This document shows, one piece after another, positions 1-11,000 of a stretch of DNA of 41,259 bases. The stretch's first letter is position 1. Each line of letters opens with the position of its first letter. The stretch comes from Saccoglossus kowalevskii (Eukaryota > Hemichordata > Enteropneusta > Harrimaniidae), in the NCBI RefSeq assembly GCF_000003605.2, contig NW_003156598.1:1-41259 (forward strand). The letters are read 5' to 3'. The notes below the pieces were generated by a model, which was not told where the DNA came from, made no database searches, and saw only the letters and a program-made list of their open reading frames with translations. Both the position numbers and the translations under genes were made by a program.

Positions 1-27
1 AGTCAAAGTTTTACCGCTGCGCCACGC
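1..27 (-). other. tRNA-like A box at the window edge (possible SINE or tRNA 5' part)
   Basis: The reverse complement reads GTGGCGCAGCGGTAAAAC, which fits the RNA polymerase III A-box pattern of tRNA 5' halves. The rest, including any B box, lies outside the window, so a tRNA, a tRNA-derived SINE or chance cannot be told apart. Confidence 0.3.
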
Positions 28-1539
28 AGTAGCTTACGTCATTGGTATGTAATTAGTTGGTATCGAAGTCTGAGCGACGAAGGTAAAACAAAAAAAAATA
101 ATTTCCCAACGAAAGTTGTGGATTGGTCATGATTGTTAAACAGCGTTTTGGGAAAACATGAAAATGTGTAGCAAACGACCGTGTTATCAAGTCAGTTGTC
201 GGCGGCAACTGTGGCGTGATCAATTTGAGTTGACCTGTCACCGCGTTATTGACGAGCTGCTGCAAACCGGATCAGATTTTAACCAAATTTGTAAATTGTT
301 TCTTCCACCGATTTTAAAATATACTGACAACTAATAATTTAGTTCCTTTAACCTGTACACTACATAGTATAGTCGAAACAAAACATAATTAAAAGTGGTC
401 GAATCAACGGGCGTGCGTGCGATTATCTTTGTACATTTTTCTGGTCCTTTACCGTGTTTTACGCACGCACAATAAGATACAAAGTACATTGTATGGCCAA
501 TCGAATTGCTGCTGTGCGAAACACGGCTTGTAGAAAGCTTTGTTTCAACAAACCACAATCCCCCCAAAACCGACGATCCGTGGAATAAATAACGTATTCT
601 CTAAATAATAACCAACAGAAGAAATTCACCAGAAACATACAGATGTAAATTAATTCTCCTGCAGAGTTTTTTGACTTGACTAGAAACAAAGCGAAATGTA
701 CACTGTCTGTACGTGTTTGAATTTACAGTTACGGTCGCGTACTGTACACGCTCTTCTGGAGAACGTAAAAGTCACGTAGTTTTTTCCAAAGACCTTAATT
801 TTAAGGTCCACGCATTTCCCAAAAGCAGCATTACTTCACAAAGCGTAAATAGTGAAAGAAACGAACTTCCTTTAGAAAAGCAGCACGCCGACCTGCTAAC
901 ATTATGGCTCACTCTTTGGAAAAGGCGAGCCTCTTTTAATCCGGCGTACCCACACAAATTCGGCGCACCCACGCAAAATCAAGGCTAGTTTTTCACTGCG
1001 CCTCCCTGCTCGCCGGGCTAGCCCACGGTGCACCCTCGCCTCGCCGCTCGTGATTTTTGAGGCGCATCGCACTGTAACATGCAACATCCAAGAAAAAACT
1101 GATTGCTTGAACACAAACTAACAATTCATCTGCATTCCTGACCGGATATCATACAGTAAACAACTATTAAAACAGTAAAGTGATTCTTATTAAAATTGTG
1201 CCCATTTCAGATCTCAACTTTCCTAAATAATGTAAACCACTCTGTCAAAATTTAATCACATAATTTTCCCACAGCTGTGAATTGTTTATTTGAAGGAAAA
1301 GTTTGGTTCCAGCATCTCGAAAACATAACTAAGGTTGTGTTAACATTCAGTAGAATGTCTCGCTCTTTCTTTATTTTTAGCTTGGAGAAATTTTGCAAAA
1401 GCAAATTTCTCTTGAGTAATCACTTGCCTAAAAACTAATGGTCTGGTGTTTACATTGAATCTTATTTTTTGATGAATCATCCAACTCATTCAAATTATTT
1501 GTTTGATAAATATGTCCTTTGTAAAGGCATTTATCCAAC
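28..1539. other. Non-coding stretch left of the first visible RRM1 exon
   Basis: Probably RRM1 intron or upstream DNA. I looked for the missing N-terminal start of RRM1 in the three forward frames by eye and did not find it. A GC-richer patch sits at about 930-1070. The short open frames here resemble nothing I know. Confidence 0.5.
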
Positions 1540-1772
1540 CTTTTTGCTGGATGGCCTGGCACATACTCAGAATGGAAAGGGAACAAATCCCAAAAATGGC
1601 CCCGAATTTAATTCCTCTCGGCAAAAGTAAACTTGGATGCCCCAAAACATGTTGCAGACCTGTTACAGCTGAGCTGGCAGAGATGAGACTTTGGCTAGGT
1701 ACAGCAGGCTCTGCAAAAGACAAGTCCTGGTGGAACTGTATTGTCACAGCTTTAAGTCTCGCAGAGCAGTAG
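1540..1772 (+). mobile_element. C-terminal tail of a non-LTR retrotransposon ORF2
   Basis: The plus-strand frame ending at 1772 reads AWHILRMEREQIP, then KSKLGCPKT, then a Trp-containing end LGTAGSAKDKSWWNCIVTAL. This is the pattern of the extreme C-terminus of many non-LTR retrotransposon reverse-transcriptase proteins (GHVLRM..RIP, then GKRKRGRPKTTW, then a DRxxWR segment). Only the tail is present, about 80 residues, with substitutions at usually constant positions such as the RGRPKTTW block. It lies just before the first visible RRM1 exon, in the same orientation. The antisense open frame at 1490-1786 is its shadow. Confidence 0.65.
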
Positions 1773-1852
1773 TAGTACTTGACCATTTTATCTTCTTGGT
1801 AAAAATCATCTGTATTTCAATTATGTAACATTTCACATGCTTTGATTGCTAG

Positions 1853-2030
1853 GCCGCGATTACCATGAGGGTGATAACTGGTGTTTATCCTGGTGTAACT
1901 ACAGTGGAATTAGATACATTAGCTGCAGAAACTGCTGCTAGTATGACCACCAAACATCCTGACTATGCTGTATTGGCCGCAAGAATTGCAGTCTCTAATC
2001 TACATAAAGAAACTAAGAAAACCTTCAGTG
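1853..2030 (+). CDS. RRM1: RRM1 exon a (first visible; end of ATP cone)
   Basis: Fifty-nine codons plus one base, human residues 37-95. The acceptor is tgctag before GCC GCG ATT ACC ATG; the donor is gtaagt. The ATG at 1865 is internal (human M41), not the start. The exon holds [12 protein letters not shown] with D57, whose change abolishes dATP feedback in mammalian enzymes, and [20 protein letters not shown] from the end of the allosteric ATP-cone domain. It ends in phase 1. Confidence 0.95.
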
Positions 2031-5000
2031 GTAAGTTAGTATGTGTAGTGAATGACAGCAATTTTCAACATATTAGAGAAACGGCATACATTAGTTACAT
2101 CGTGGTTGTTGCATCGCATCAGATTTACAATTGATAAACCAGAGTTGAAATCCTGCCTGTATCCCAAATGCCTGGACAAATTTCATTCAAACTTCACACA
2201 TACATCCATCCATCAAGATGCACATACACGTCCATTGTTGTGTAATTAGATTCTAGATTAACACGTGTCGTTATATACCAAATGTTCATCAAGCAGAAAC
2301 TTAAAAGAAATGTAATAAATATCATGTTAATTTTATATTTTATTTTATTGAATCTTTATCAGGATATAAAGTGAAAAAGTTTGTACATTTTTTTTAATAA
2401 AAACATAAAAAGAAACTGCATACACATTTAATAAACTAAATGTTCTCAAATATTCATCAGCCCTTTTAATACAAAAAATGTGTTTAATTTTGCTGTTTGT
2501 TAATGTCAACCAAATTTGTTTTCAGCCGTAATGGATGATTTATTCAATTATGTCAACCCAAGAAATAATAAACCTTCTCCGATGATCTCCACAAAAATTC
2601 ATGATATAATTACAAATAATGCTGAGGTAAGTGAGGAATTCTGAATTCGTACTCCTATCAAGATTTATGTACCTCTGCACTTATGACATCTTTTAACATA
2701 TTTTCTATTTCTTTTGCAGCGTCTTAACTCTGCAATCATCTATGATAGAGATTTCAACTACAATTTTTTTGGCTTCAAGGTGAGTAAAGGCTTTATAAAT
2801 AAAGAAAATACTCAAATCATAGATCTGTCTTACTGCTTAATAGCAAACCTCACTTGCAAGGAATATTTATCTGGAGGTGGATGAATACTGTAAAATACTT
2901 TTATTTTAGCTGGAATTTATTTTTGCTGAGATTATTTTTGTGTTGTCTATAGTTTATTTTCACTGAATCCACTGAGAGAAAATACTTTCCAAGTGAAAAT
3001 ACTTTTCCACATGAACATGAAGTATTTCACAGTATTAATTTGTACTCTAATTACCTGCAGCGTGATACTAGATACTAATATCCAATTGTTCTTTTGCTCT
3101 GAGACTGTTGTATTACTTATATTTTGATGGTGTTCTACAAACTGATCAAGAAATTCAAGTTTGTTTTTAGGCCATCATAAAATAATATTGAATCACTTCA
3201 CCCACTGCTGTAAGTCTCCATGACTACCAATATACAGTGAGTGGTTTTGCTGGTTCATACATATTCTGTAAGTTTCCACGACTACCCATGTACAGTGCGT
3301 GGTTTTGCTGGTTCATACATATTCTGTAAGTCCCCATGACTACCAATATACAGTGAGTGGTTTCGCTGGTTCATACATATTCTGTAAGTCTCCATGACTG
3401 CCAATATATAGTGAGTGGTTTTGCTGGTTCATACATATTCTGCAAGTCTCCGTGACTACCAATATACAGTGAGTGGTTTTGCTGGTTCATACATTTTCTG
3501 CAAGTCTCCATGACTACCCATATACAGCGAGTGGTTTTGCTGGTTCATACATATTCTGTAAGTCTCCATGACTACCAATATACAGTGAGTGGTTTTGCTG
3601 GTTCATACATATTCTGTAAGTCTCCATGACTACCAATATACAGCGAGTGGGTTTTGCTGGTTCATACATATTCTGCAAGTCTTCTTGACTACGCACTGAG
3701 TGGTTTTTCTGTCTTTTTTTTTTTTTCTTTTGGTGCATTATTATCTTTAATTTTTGTGTACTCAGACTCTTGAAAGGTCATATTTGTTGAAGATAAATGG
3801 TAAAGTTGCTGAACGTCCTCAACACATGTTGATGAGAGTATCTGTTGGAATTCATCACAATGATATTGAAGGTGCTATTGAGGTGAGAATTATATCTTGT
3901 ACATATTAAAAAATGTGTATTTGATTGAAAAATCATGTTTTGAAATAATTTCATTTGTATTCTATTGTACATTTCAGACTTACAATTTGTTGTCAGAGAA
4001 ATGGTTTACCCATGCATCTCCCACTCTATTCAATGCTGGCACTTGCCGACCACAGCTTTCAAGGTAGAAATTCACTCCACTATTCCTGACATACAAGAAT
4101 TTATTCAATGTTTTTCTTAAACACAGGTTGCAAAATGTTGTTTTGCATATCATTTGGGTAAACACCACAAAGATGCAAATTCCTCTCAAATTCAGATTGA
4201 CACAGGTTTTTAGCCAGCCATCTGTCTACTTGTTTTTAGCTCCCCTGTCATTGCAGATGACCCAGCAGAGCTGTTGGTATGAGGGTTTTTCTTTAAACAA
4301 CTTCTTCAAAAGTACTTTCACCAATTACATTCATATTTGTACCAAATGTACTTGCAGTGGTCCTCTCAGATTTATTAAATTTGTGTCAAAATGTGCAAAT
4401 TTGGATTTTTAGTGAATATTTTTGGTAAAAAATGTTATTTTCAACAACTAGTCCGAAACAGTCAACCACAATGCCACTTTACTGATTCTTGTTCCATGAT
4501 AATGAAGACAGCGGAGCTATTTCAACTGTCAAGTTGCTTGTTTAGACGTGCAATCCACATTTTAGACACGTACAAAATTTCTACAAGCTTGTCCAATTTT
4601 GATTGAAAATTACCAGTGAATGACGAAATAACCATAAATAATCAACAAAACATTGTTGACCTGTGGTAAGACTAGTAACTATCTTTCATTTTGAATGTTT
4701 TTAGACAGGCACTTTCTATTTTCTGGCTATAACTCTGGATTGAAATAATGTTATGTAGCATTAAAGTTTGCTGCATTTTTTTTTTTGGGAGTGCAATCCT
4801 GGTTAATTATTGGACCTGGTAAAATAAAATCAAACTAGACTCTTTGAAGTAGAGGCACCCATACAAAGCCAAAATTTATGAAAGTCGTAGCATATTCACA
4901 TAGGGAATATCAAAGGTCATCATGACAATTGCCTTTGTAATGTTTAGGCCCTTTCTAAGGTTCATTGTTTACCATCTGTCTAAATCAAACTAGGTTATGA

Positions 5001-8000
5001 GGTACATTTATACCACTCGATTGTAGTGTTTCGTCCATGCTGGCAGTGGTTATGAAAACCCAAATATTATCACAAATATTTAGGAGACCATATTGTATTT
5101 TGTAGCTGTTTCCTGTTGACCATGAAAGATGACAGCATTGAAGGAATCTATGACACCCTAAAACAATGTGCCTTGATATCTAAGAGTGCTGGTGGCATTG
5201 GAGTGAATGTTCACTGTATTAGGGCATCTGGTAGTTACATTGCAGGGGTAAGTTTCTTCCTGTTTGCAACTGAAATCGTCAACTTTCATTATGTTGTAAC
5301 AACCCTGTACAAGTTTCATTTTAGGCCACACTGATTTAATTTTATGGATAACATCCTCTGGAGACCCCAAAACTAATGCGAGAGGGCGGGAAATAAAAAA
5401 ATTCTGCCAAAAAAAAAAATGCTGCTAAAACCACAGGACTGCGGAGCTGGTATTACGAATTGAACCACAGAACAGAGTGTACTAAAAAAACAACAAGAAG
5501 TCTTTATTTGTAGGAGGTACATGTTGATGTACACCTCTCGTACTGTATTACTGTCACAGGTACATGTATAATCATTTCAGACAAGCTCTAGTACATGTAG
5601 TCATGATGAAGTATCTTCAGTCAGAAACACTGCATTCAAGGTACAGCATGCACACCATTTTCAAGTCAAGGCAGAATGTACACATGTACATATCACTACT
5701 TTATGGCAATAACTAACAAAACATTGGACTGTGTGTACAAGCAAATTATCCGAATCAGAAAATAAGAAGCAAATTTTCTTCACCTCCAAAGCGGAACTTC
5801 CTCTGCTTTTTTTGCAGTTTTGTGGACTTCAATGCTAACAAAACAACCCAACTGACTTGTCGCCTGACCAACTTTTAGGCCACCATACACCTCCACTCCT
5901 CTCCCATTTCTCTCATCGTTGCAGAAGAAACGCGGGATAGCCACTGTGGACAATATGTTGTCAGCGCGAAACCCGCTTGCTGCTACTGACCTCTCGTATA
6001 GCTGTGTAAACGCCACATCTCCCTGGCCGACATCAATTGCAACGTCTACAACAATCCCTCAGTTTTTCCTCTGAACTTTTATGCTCGCGTATTTTGGTGG
6101 TGTGATCGCCATGTTGGAATCATTTACGTCAAAATTGGCATGTTTTGAGGCAGTCCAAAATGAGTTTTACGACAAGCCGGCGCTTTGTGGCAATGCGAGT
6201 CGGCAAGTTCCGACAGAAAACCGATCTGTGTAGACGTCGTCGGAGATTTTTTTTTTTTTTTCTTTTTTTGAGAACAGACGAAAACTAATGCGCGCGGATG
6301 TCATCCATACAATTAAGTCGGTGTGGCCTTTAGGATCTGTTTGGAAAATAGATTTTCCTGGTTTTTTTTAATAAACTTAAATGATGGAAAATTCATTTAA
6401 AAATAGAAAAATTGTATAAAAAAAACAAGAGGAGAAAGCCTTGATCACAATAAAAGTTTTATAAATCAAAATGGCTGTTAGAATTTAAATTGACCAATCT
6501 AGAAAATATATTGACATCATTTGTTTAATTAAAATTAGTTAATTCATTAGCCAATTAGCTTGTGCTAAATTTTGAATAAGTAGGCATTTGCAGTTGCCAT
6601 GTCATGTGCATTGAACATAGACAATGTTGAGCTTTTGAGCCAATTGCTATTAACTTATTGGTCTGTATAATTTACCCTTTTCACCACCTAGATTTTCTAG
6701 CCCAAGTTTTTCAACAATATTTTCTTATATTAGGCTATGTTTGTCTTAGTCTTCTAATAGAAAGTGCAGACTATAACTGTACTATTTTGTGATCAAGAGA
6801 AGGAACTGATGGTGAAACGGTTAAGGTACAGCTTTCTGCCTTTCACTGTAGTAATTCACCAACATTTTGGAAGAAAAAATTTTCATTGAATGCGTTAATG
6901 TTTTAAATCTGAATCAGTTTTCACATGTAAATATGTTGATTCACTGTCAATCTTCCTGACTAGATTGAATAAAACCTCTGTCAACCAATGACACGTGGGT
7001 GTAATATCATTTTTTATTTGATAGACAAATGGCAGCTCCAATGGTCTACTTCCCATGTTGAGGGTGTATAATAACACAGCTCGATATGTTGACCAAGGTG
7101 GAAACAAGGTAAGCAACAAATCTCAGATTTCAATTTTCTCAAACGAATATAAGCAGATTAAAAAAAATGTATCCAAGCCTGTTTCTAGTTTATGCAATGT
7201 ACGTACAAGTCCTGCCCCTTCATTACATTAAATTTGGTATTCTTTAGAGGGTTGTATTGGAGCTTTCTAAGCACGAGTACTACAAATCACGGCTTAAGGC
7301 ATAATGCTCCTTCTGCTATACACAGGGTTTAAAATTAGTGGTTGCCCCAACAACCCTTTCTATGTGTACAACCAATTTTGGGGGATTTTTAGTCCCCGTT
7401 CGGACGTAGTCCGAAAACGGGGACTTATGTTTTGCCCTGTGTGCGTCCGTCTGTGATCACCTGTATCTCGAACATGCATGGACCGATTAAGTTCAAACTT
7501 CACTCATACATCACACATTATATGGGACATATGCACATGCATTTTTTTCATGATCCGATTAACGATAGCCGAATAGCGGCCATTTTAAGGCTGAAAATGC
7601 ATCAAAATCGCACATTTTCACCATTCCGGACCCGGATCTCAGTTATGCATGGACGGATTTCGTTCAAATTTGGTACATACATTAAACATAATAGGACTTT
7701 GATGCATGCGCGTCTTTTTTTTTTTCGGATCAAGTTCGAAATGGCCGACTGGTGGCCATTTTGTTTTAAAGAATTCAGTTCTGGATCCGTATCCAAGGCA
7801 TGTCTGGATTGATCGAGTTCAAACTTCACACACACAAGGTACATCATGTCACAAATATGTATGTGCATTTGTTTCATGATCTCATTAACGATAACCAAAT
7901 GGGGGCTGCTTTAAGGCCGAAAATGCATTGAAATTGCACATTTTCACTATTCCGGACCCGGATCTCAGTTATGCATGGACGGTTTTCGTTCAAATTTGGT

Positions 8001-11000
8001 ACATACATTAAACATAATAGGACCTTGATGCACGCCATTTTTTTTTTCGGATCAAGTTCGAAATGGCCGACTGGCGGCCATTTTGTTTTAAAGAATTCAG
8101 TTCTGGATCCGTATCCGAGACATGTCTGGATTGATCAAGTTCAAACTTCACACACACATGGTACATTATGTCACAAATAGATATGTGCATTTGTTTCATG
8201 ATCCGCTTAACAATAGCTGAATGATGGCCATTTTAAGGCCGAAAATGCATCAAAATCACGTATTTTCACAATTCCGGAACCGGATCTCAGTCATGCATGG
8301 ATAGATTTTGTTCAGATTTAGTACAATGTGTTGTACATATGCAGGTGCATTTCGGTCATGATCTGCTTTGAATGTATATGTCACTCAAATATGAACGGAA
8401 CGGGGACGTGTCATTGACAATGACTTGTTTAAATTTGGCCCTGATAGTCTAGTGAACATGTATATAAATATACTTCGTTGCCGTGCATAATAAGAAAAGT
8501 AATGGCTATTTTACCACTTTTTGATGGGATTTGTATAAAAACAAACTTACTTTAATCGTAAATGACTAACCCAGTATGGATGTTGAAAGTACAATACAAT
8601 TAGAAGAAATCACTCATTCCATTGTTTGAACTTCTGCTTATGTATGTATTACATTGTACAAGTATCAACCAAACATGCAAGATCTGACCCAGTAGAAATT
8701 TTATTAATGTGGTAGAATTGTCTCCCACCACCATTTCTCTAGAGTATCCTAGTGATTAATTAATAGATTTATATTTTAGCCAAATCAGTTTTGACTTGCA
8801 CTAAAATGTATTCACTAATATCAGCAAAGTTGGCATTTAGGCTAATTTCATTGAAAACAATATATCATAAGGATTATTTCTTCTTTTTAGCGTCCTGGTG
8901 CCTTTGCCATTTACTTGGAACCATGGCATGCAGACATCTTTGATTTCTTGGATGCTAAGAAAAACACAGGAAAGGAAGAACAAAGAGCAAGAGATCTTTT
9001 TTATGCTCTGTGGATTCCTGATCTGTTCATGAAACGTGTTGAGACCAACCAAGATTGGACATTGATGTGTCCAAATGAATGTCCTGGTCTTCATGATGTC
9101 TGGGGAAAAGAATTTGAAGACCTCTATGAAAAGTAATGTTTTTTTAGATTTTAAGACTTTCTTGTGTAAAAACGTTTGGCAGTAAAATTGCCATTTGAAC
9201 AACTGAATTCTCGGTGGGCTGATGTGCCACAGAATGTTCTATGTTGCTAAACATTCACCATATATTTCTATGGGCTCTGCAAGCTGTTGTGGAACACCAG
9301 CCTAAATCTGGGAAAACGCCACAAACTAGAGTAATTCTGAGCAACCAAATTTATACATGTTGCATATGTAGGAGTAATCTTGTTGTACTGTTCAGAAAAG
9401 TTCCAACAACTATTCCAAAGTAGTTTTGTCTTTGTTTTCACATGAAAATTCTTGGATGTTCACTCCCAAAACTAGTAACTCTGGCCTAGTAAATATATAC
9501 CGATAAGCAGCATACATTTTCAGACAGGTTAAAAGTTTTATGTTAATCTTTGAACCATTTTCGCCTACAACTGTCTTTCTACTGTGACTCACCAGAAAAT
9601 GTTATTCTACAAGTTGTTTAAATATGTACATTTTTTGTTATCCAAGGGCTTGACCCTCTTAATTGAGATTTTCGAGGCCAAAATCAATAAAATTGTCTGG
9701 GCATTACAGGAATAATGTAAGGAATATATCAAAGGGCACCAAGACAAAACTCATTGGGCATTGAGGCAATTACCTTTCAGCACTCCGTGAAGTTCAAGCC
9801 CTGATATTCCATCCACATTGGTACCAGTGGCATATCAAAAAATGTCAGCCTGATAAGGTGTGTATAGCATCATATTCAACTGTTTAATTGTTGTACTTTC
9901 AGATACGAGAGAGAAAATAAAGGTACCAAGACCATCAAAGCCCAGTTGCTGTGGTATGCAATTATTGAAGCACAGACTGAAACTGGTACACCATACATGC
10001 TGTATAAAGATGCTTGTAACAGGAAATCCAACCATCAGAATTTAGGAACAATAAAATGCAGTAATCTTTGTACTGAGATTGTGGAATTCAGTTCTCCTGA
10101 TGAGGTCAGTCAAATTAAAAAAAAAAATTGTATAATTGTAACAGTACAACTAGAGTACGTCACATAATATTTGCCTGAGACTAGCCTGGCTAGCTATCAA
10201 CATTATTACAGTACAACTTGGAACAACATTGCATAAAAATCACCAGAAATTAACCTGGCTAGCTATCAACATTACAACTTAGCACAACATCACATAAAAA
10301 TCGCCAGAAACTTAACCTGGCTAGATATCCTCATCACTGCAGTACAACTCAACATAAAAATCACTAAATGCCTATCACTTTAGTAGTCAGGCAATATTTC
10401 AAGCCTATAGTACAAACTGGAATTGTCATTTACAACGACTTGTATTAAGCACAAATTGATGCAGGAAATTTGCTTTTACCCGAATACACAATGTATAGGA
10501 TCCAACTAGACTAGTCTGTGACAGTGTTTTACTACATCACTAAACATATTTAACATATTATTTATTGCTTGAAGGTTGCAGTGTGTAATCTGGCTTCCAT
10601 TGCTGTGAATATGTTTGTTAAACCAGACAAGACGTATGATTTCAAAAAACTGGAACAAGTTACAGGTGTTATTGTTAGAAATCTGAATAAAATTATTGAT
10701 GTCAACTTTTATCCAGTGGAAGAGGCAAGTATTTTACTCCAGTTACTCACCTATACAGCCCTGTGCATGGCCAACTTTGTGAAAGTCTGCAATTCTATAC
10801 ACAAAGTTACTTTAGTTAATTGCCCCAATCCTATGTATTTCAGGCATGTTAGGAATGTATGATATACTTAATATTGAACAGTGCAGTTCTTGTTAGACTT
10901 GTAATTCGGTTTTCGTCCGGAGTCATATTTCAGAATCCGTCTGACCGATTCTATTCATTCTTTGCATGTGCCTAGTACTTTATGTGGGACATGTGCACAT

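Noticed and set aside
713-988. 91-codon plus-strand frame left of RRM1
   Set aside because: It does not resemble the missing RRM1 N-terminus or any known protein, and no splice context fits.
1490-1786. 98-codon antisense frame in the intron before exon a
   Set aside because: It is the shadow of the sense-strand retrotransposon tail, which explains its amino acid pattern.
3210-3738. Regular repeats that might be a CRISPR array
   Set aside because: The whole 58-base unit repeats head to tail with no unique spacers, inside an animal gene. It is a minisatellite.
3514-3738. Minus-strand frame with repeated MYEPAKP-like peptides
   Set aside because: The peptide repetition is simply the 58-bp minisatellite translated in the antisense direction.
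7432-8199. Open frames of 60-126 codons on both strands in intron g-h
   Set aside because: They repeat with the tandem units of the array element and resemble no protein, so they are by-products of the repeat.
4660-9790. Apparent likeness between intron e-f (about 4680-4960) and intron h-i (about 9470-9780)
   Set aside because: Only short shared words (actagtaact, gacagg, ggaatat..caaagg) were seen. By eye this cannot be told from chance in AT-rich DNA.
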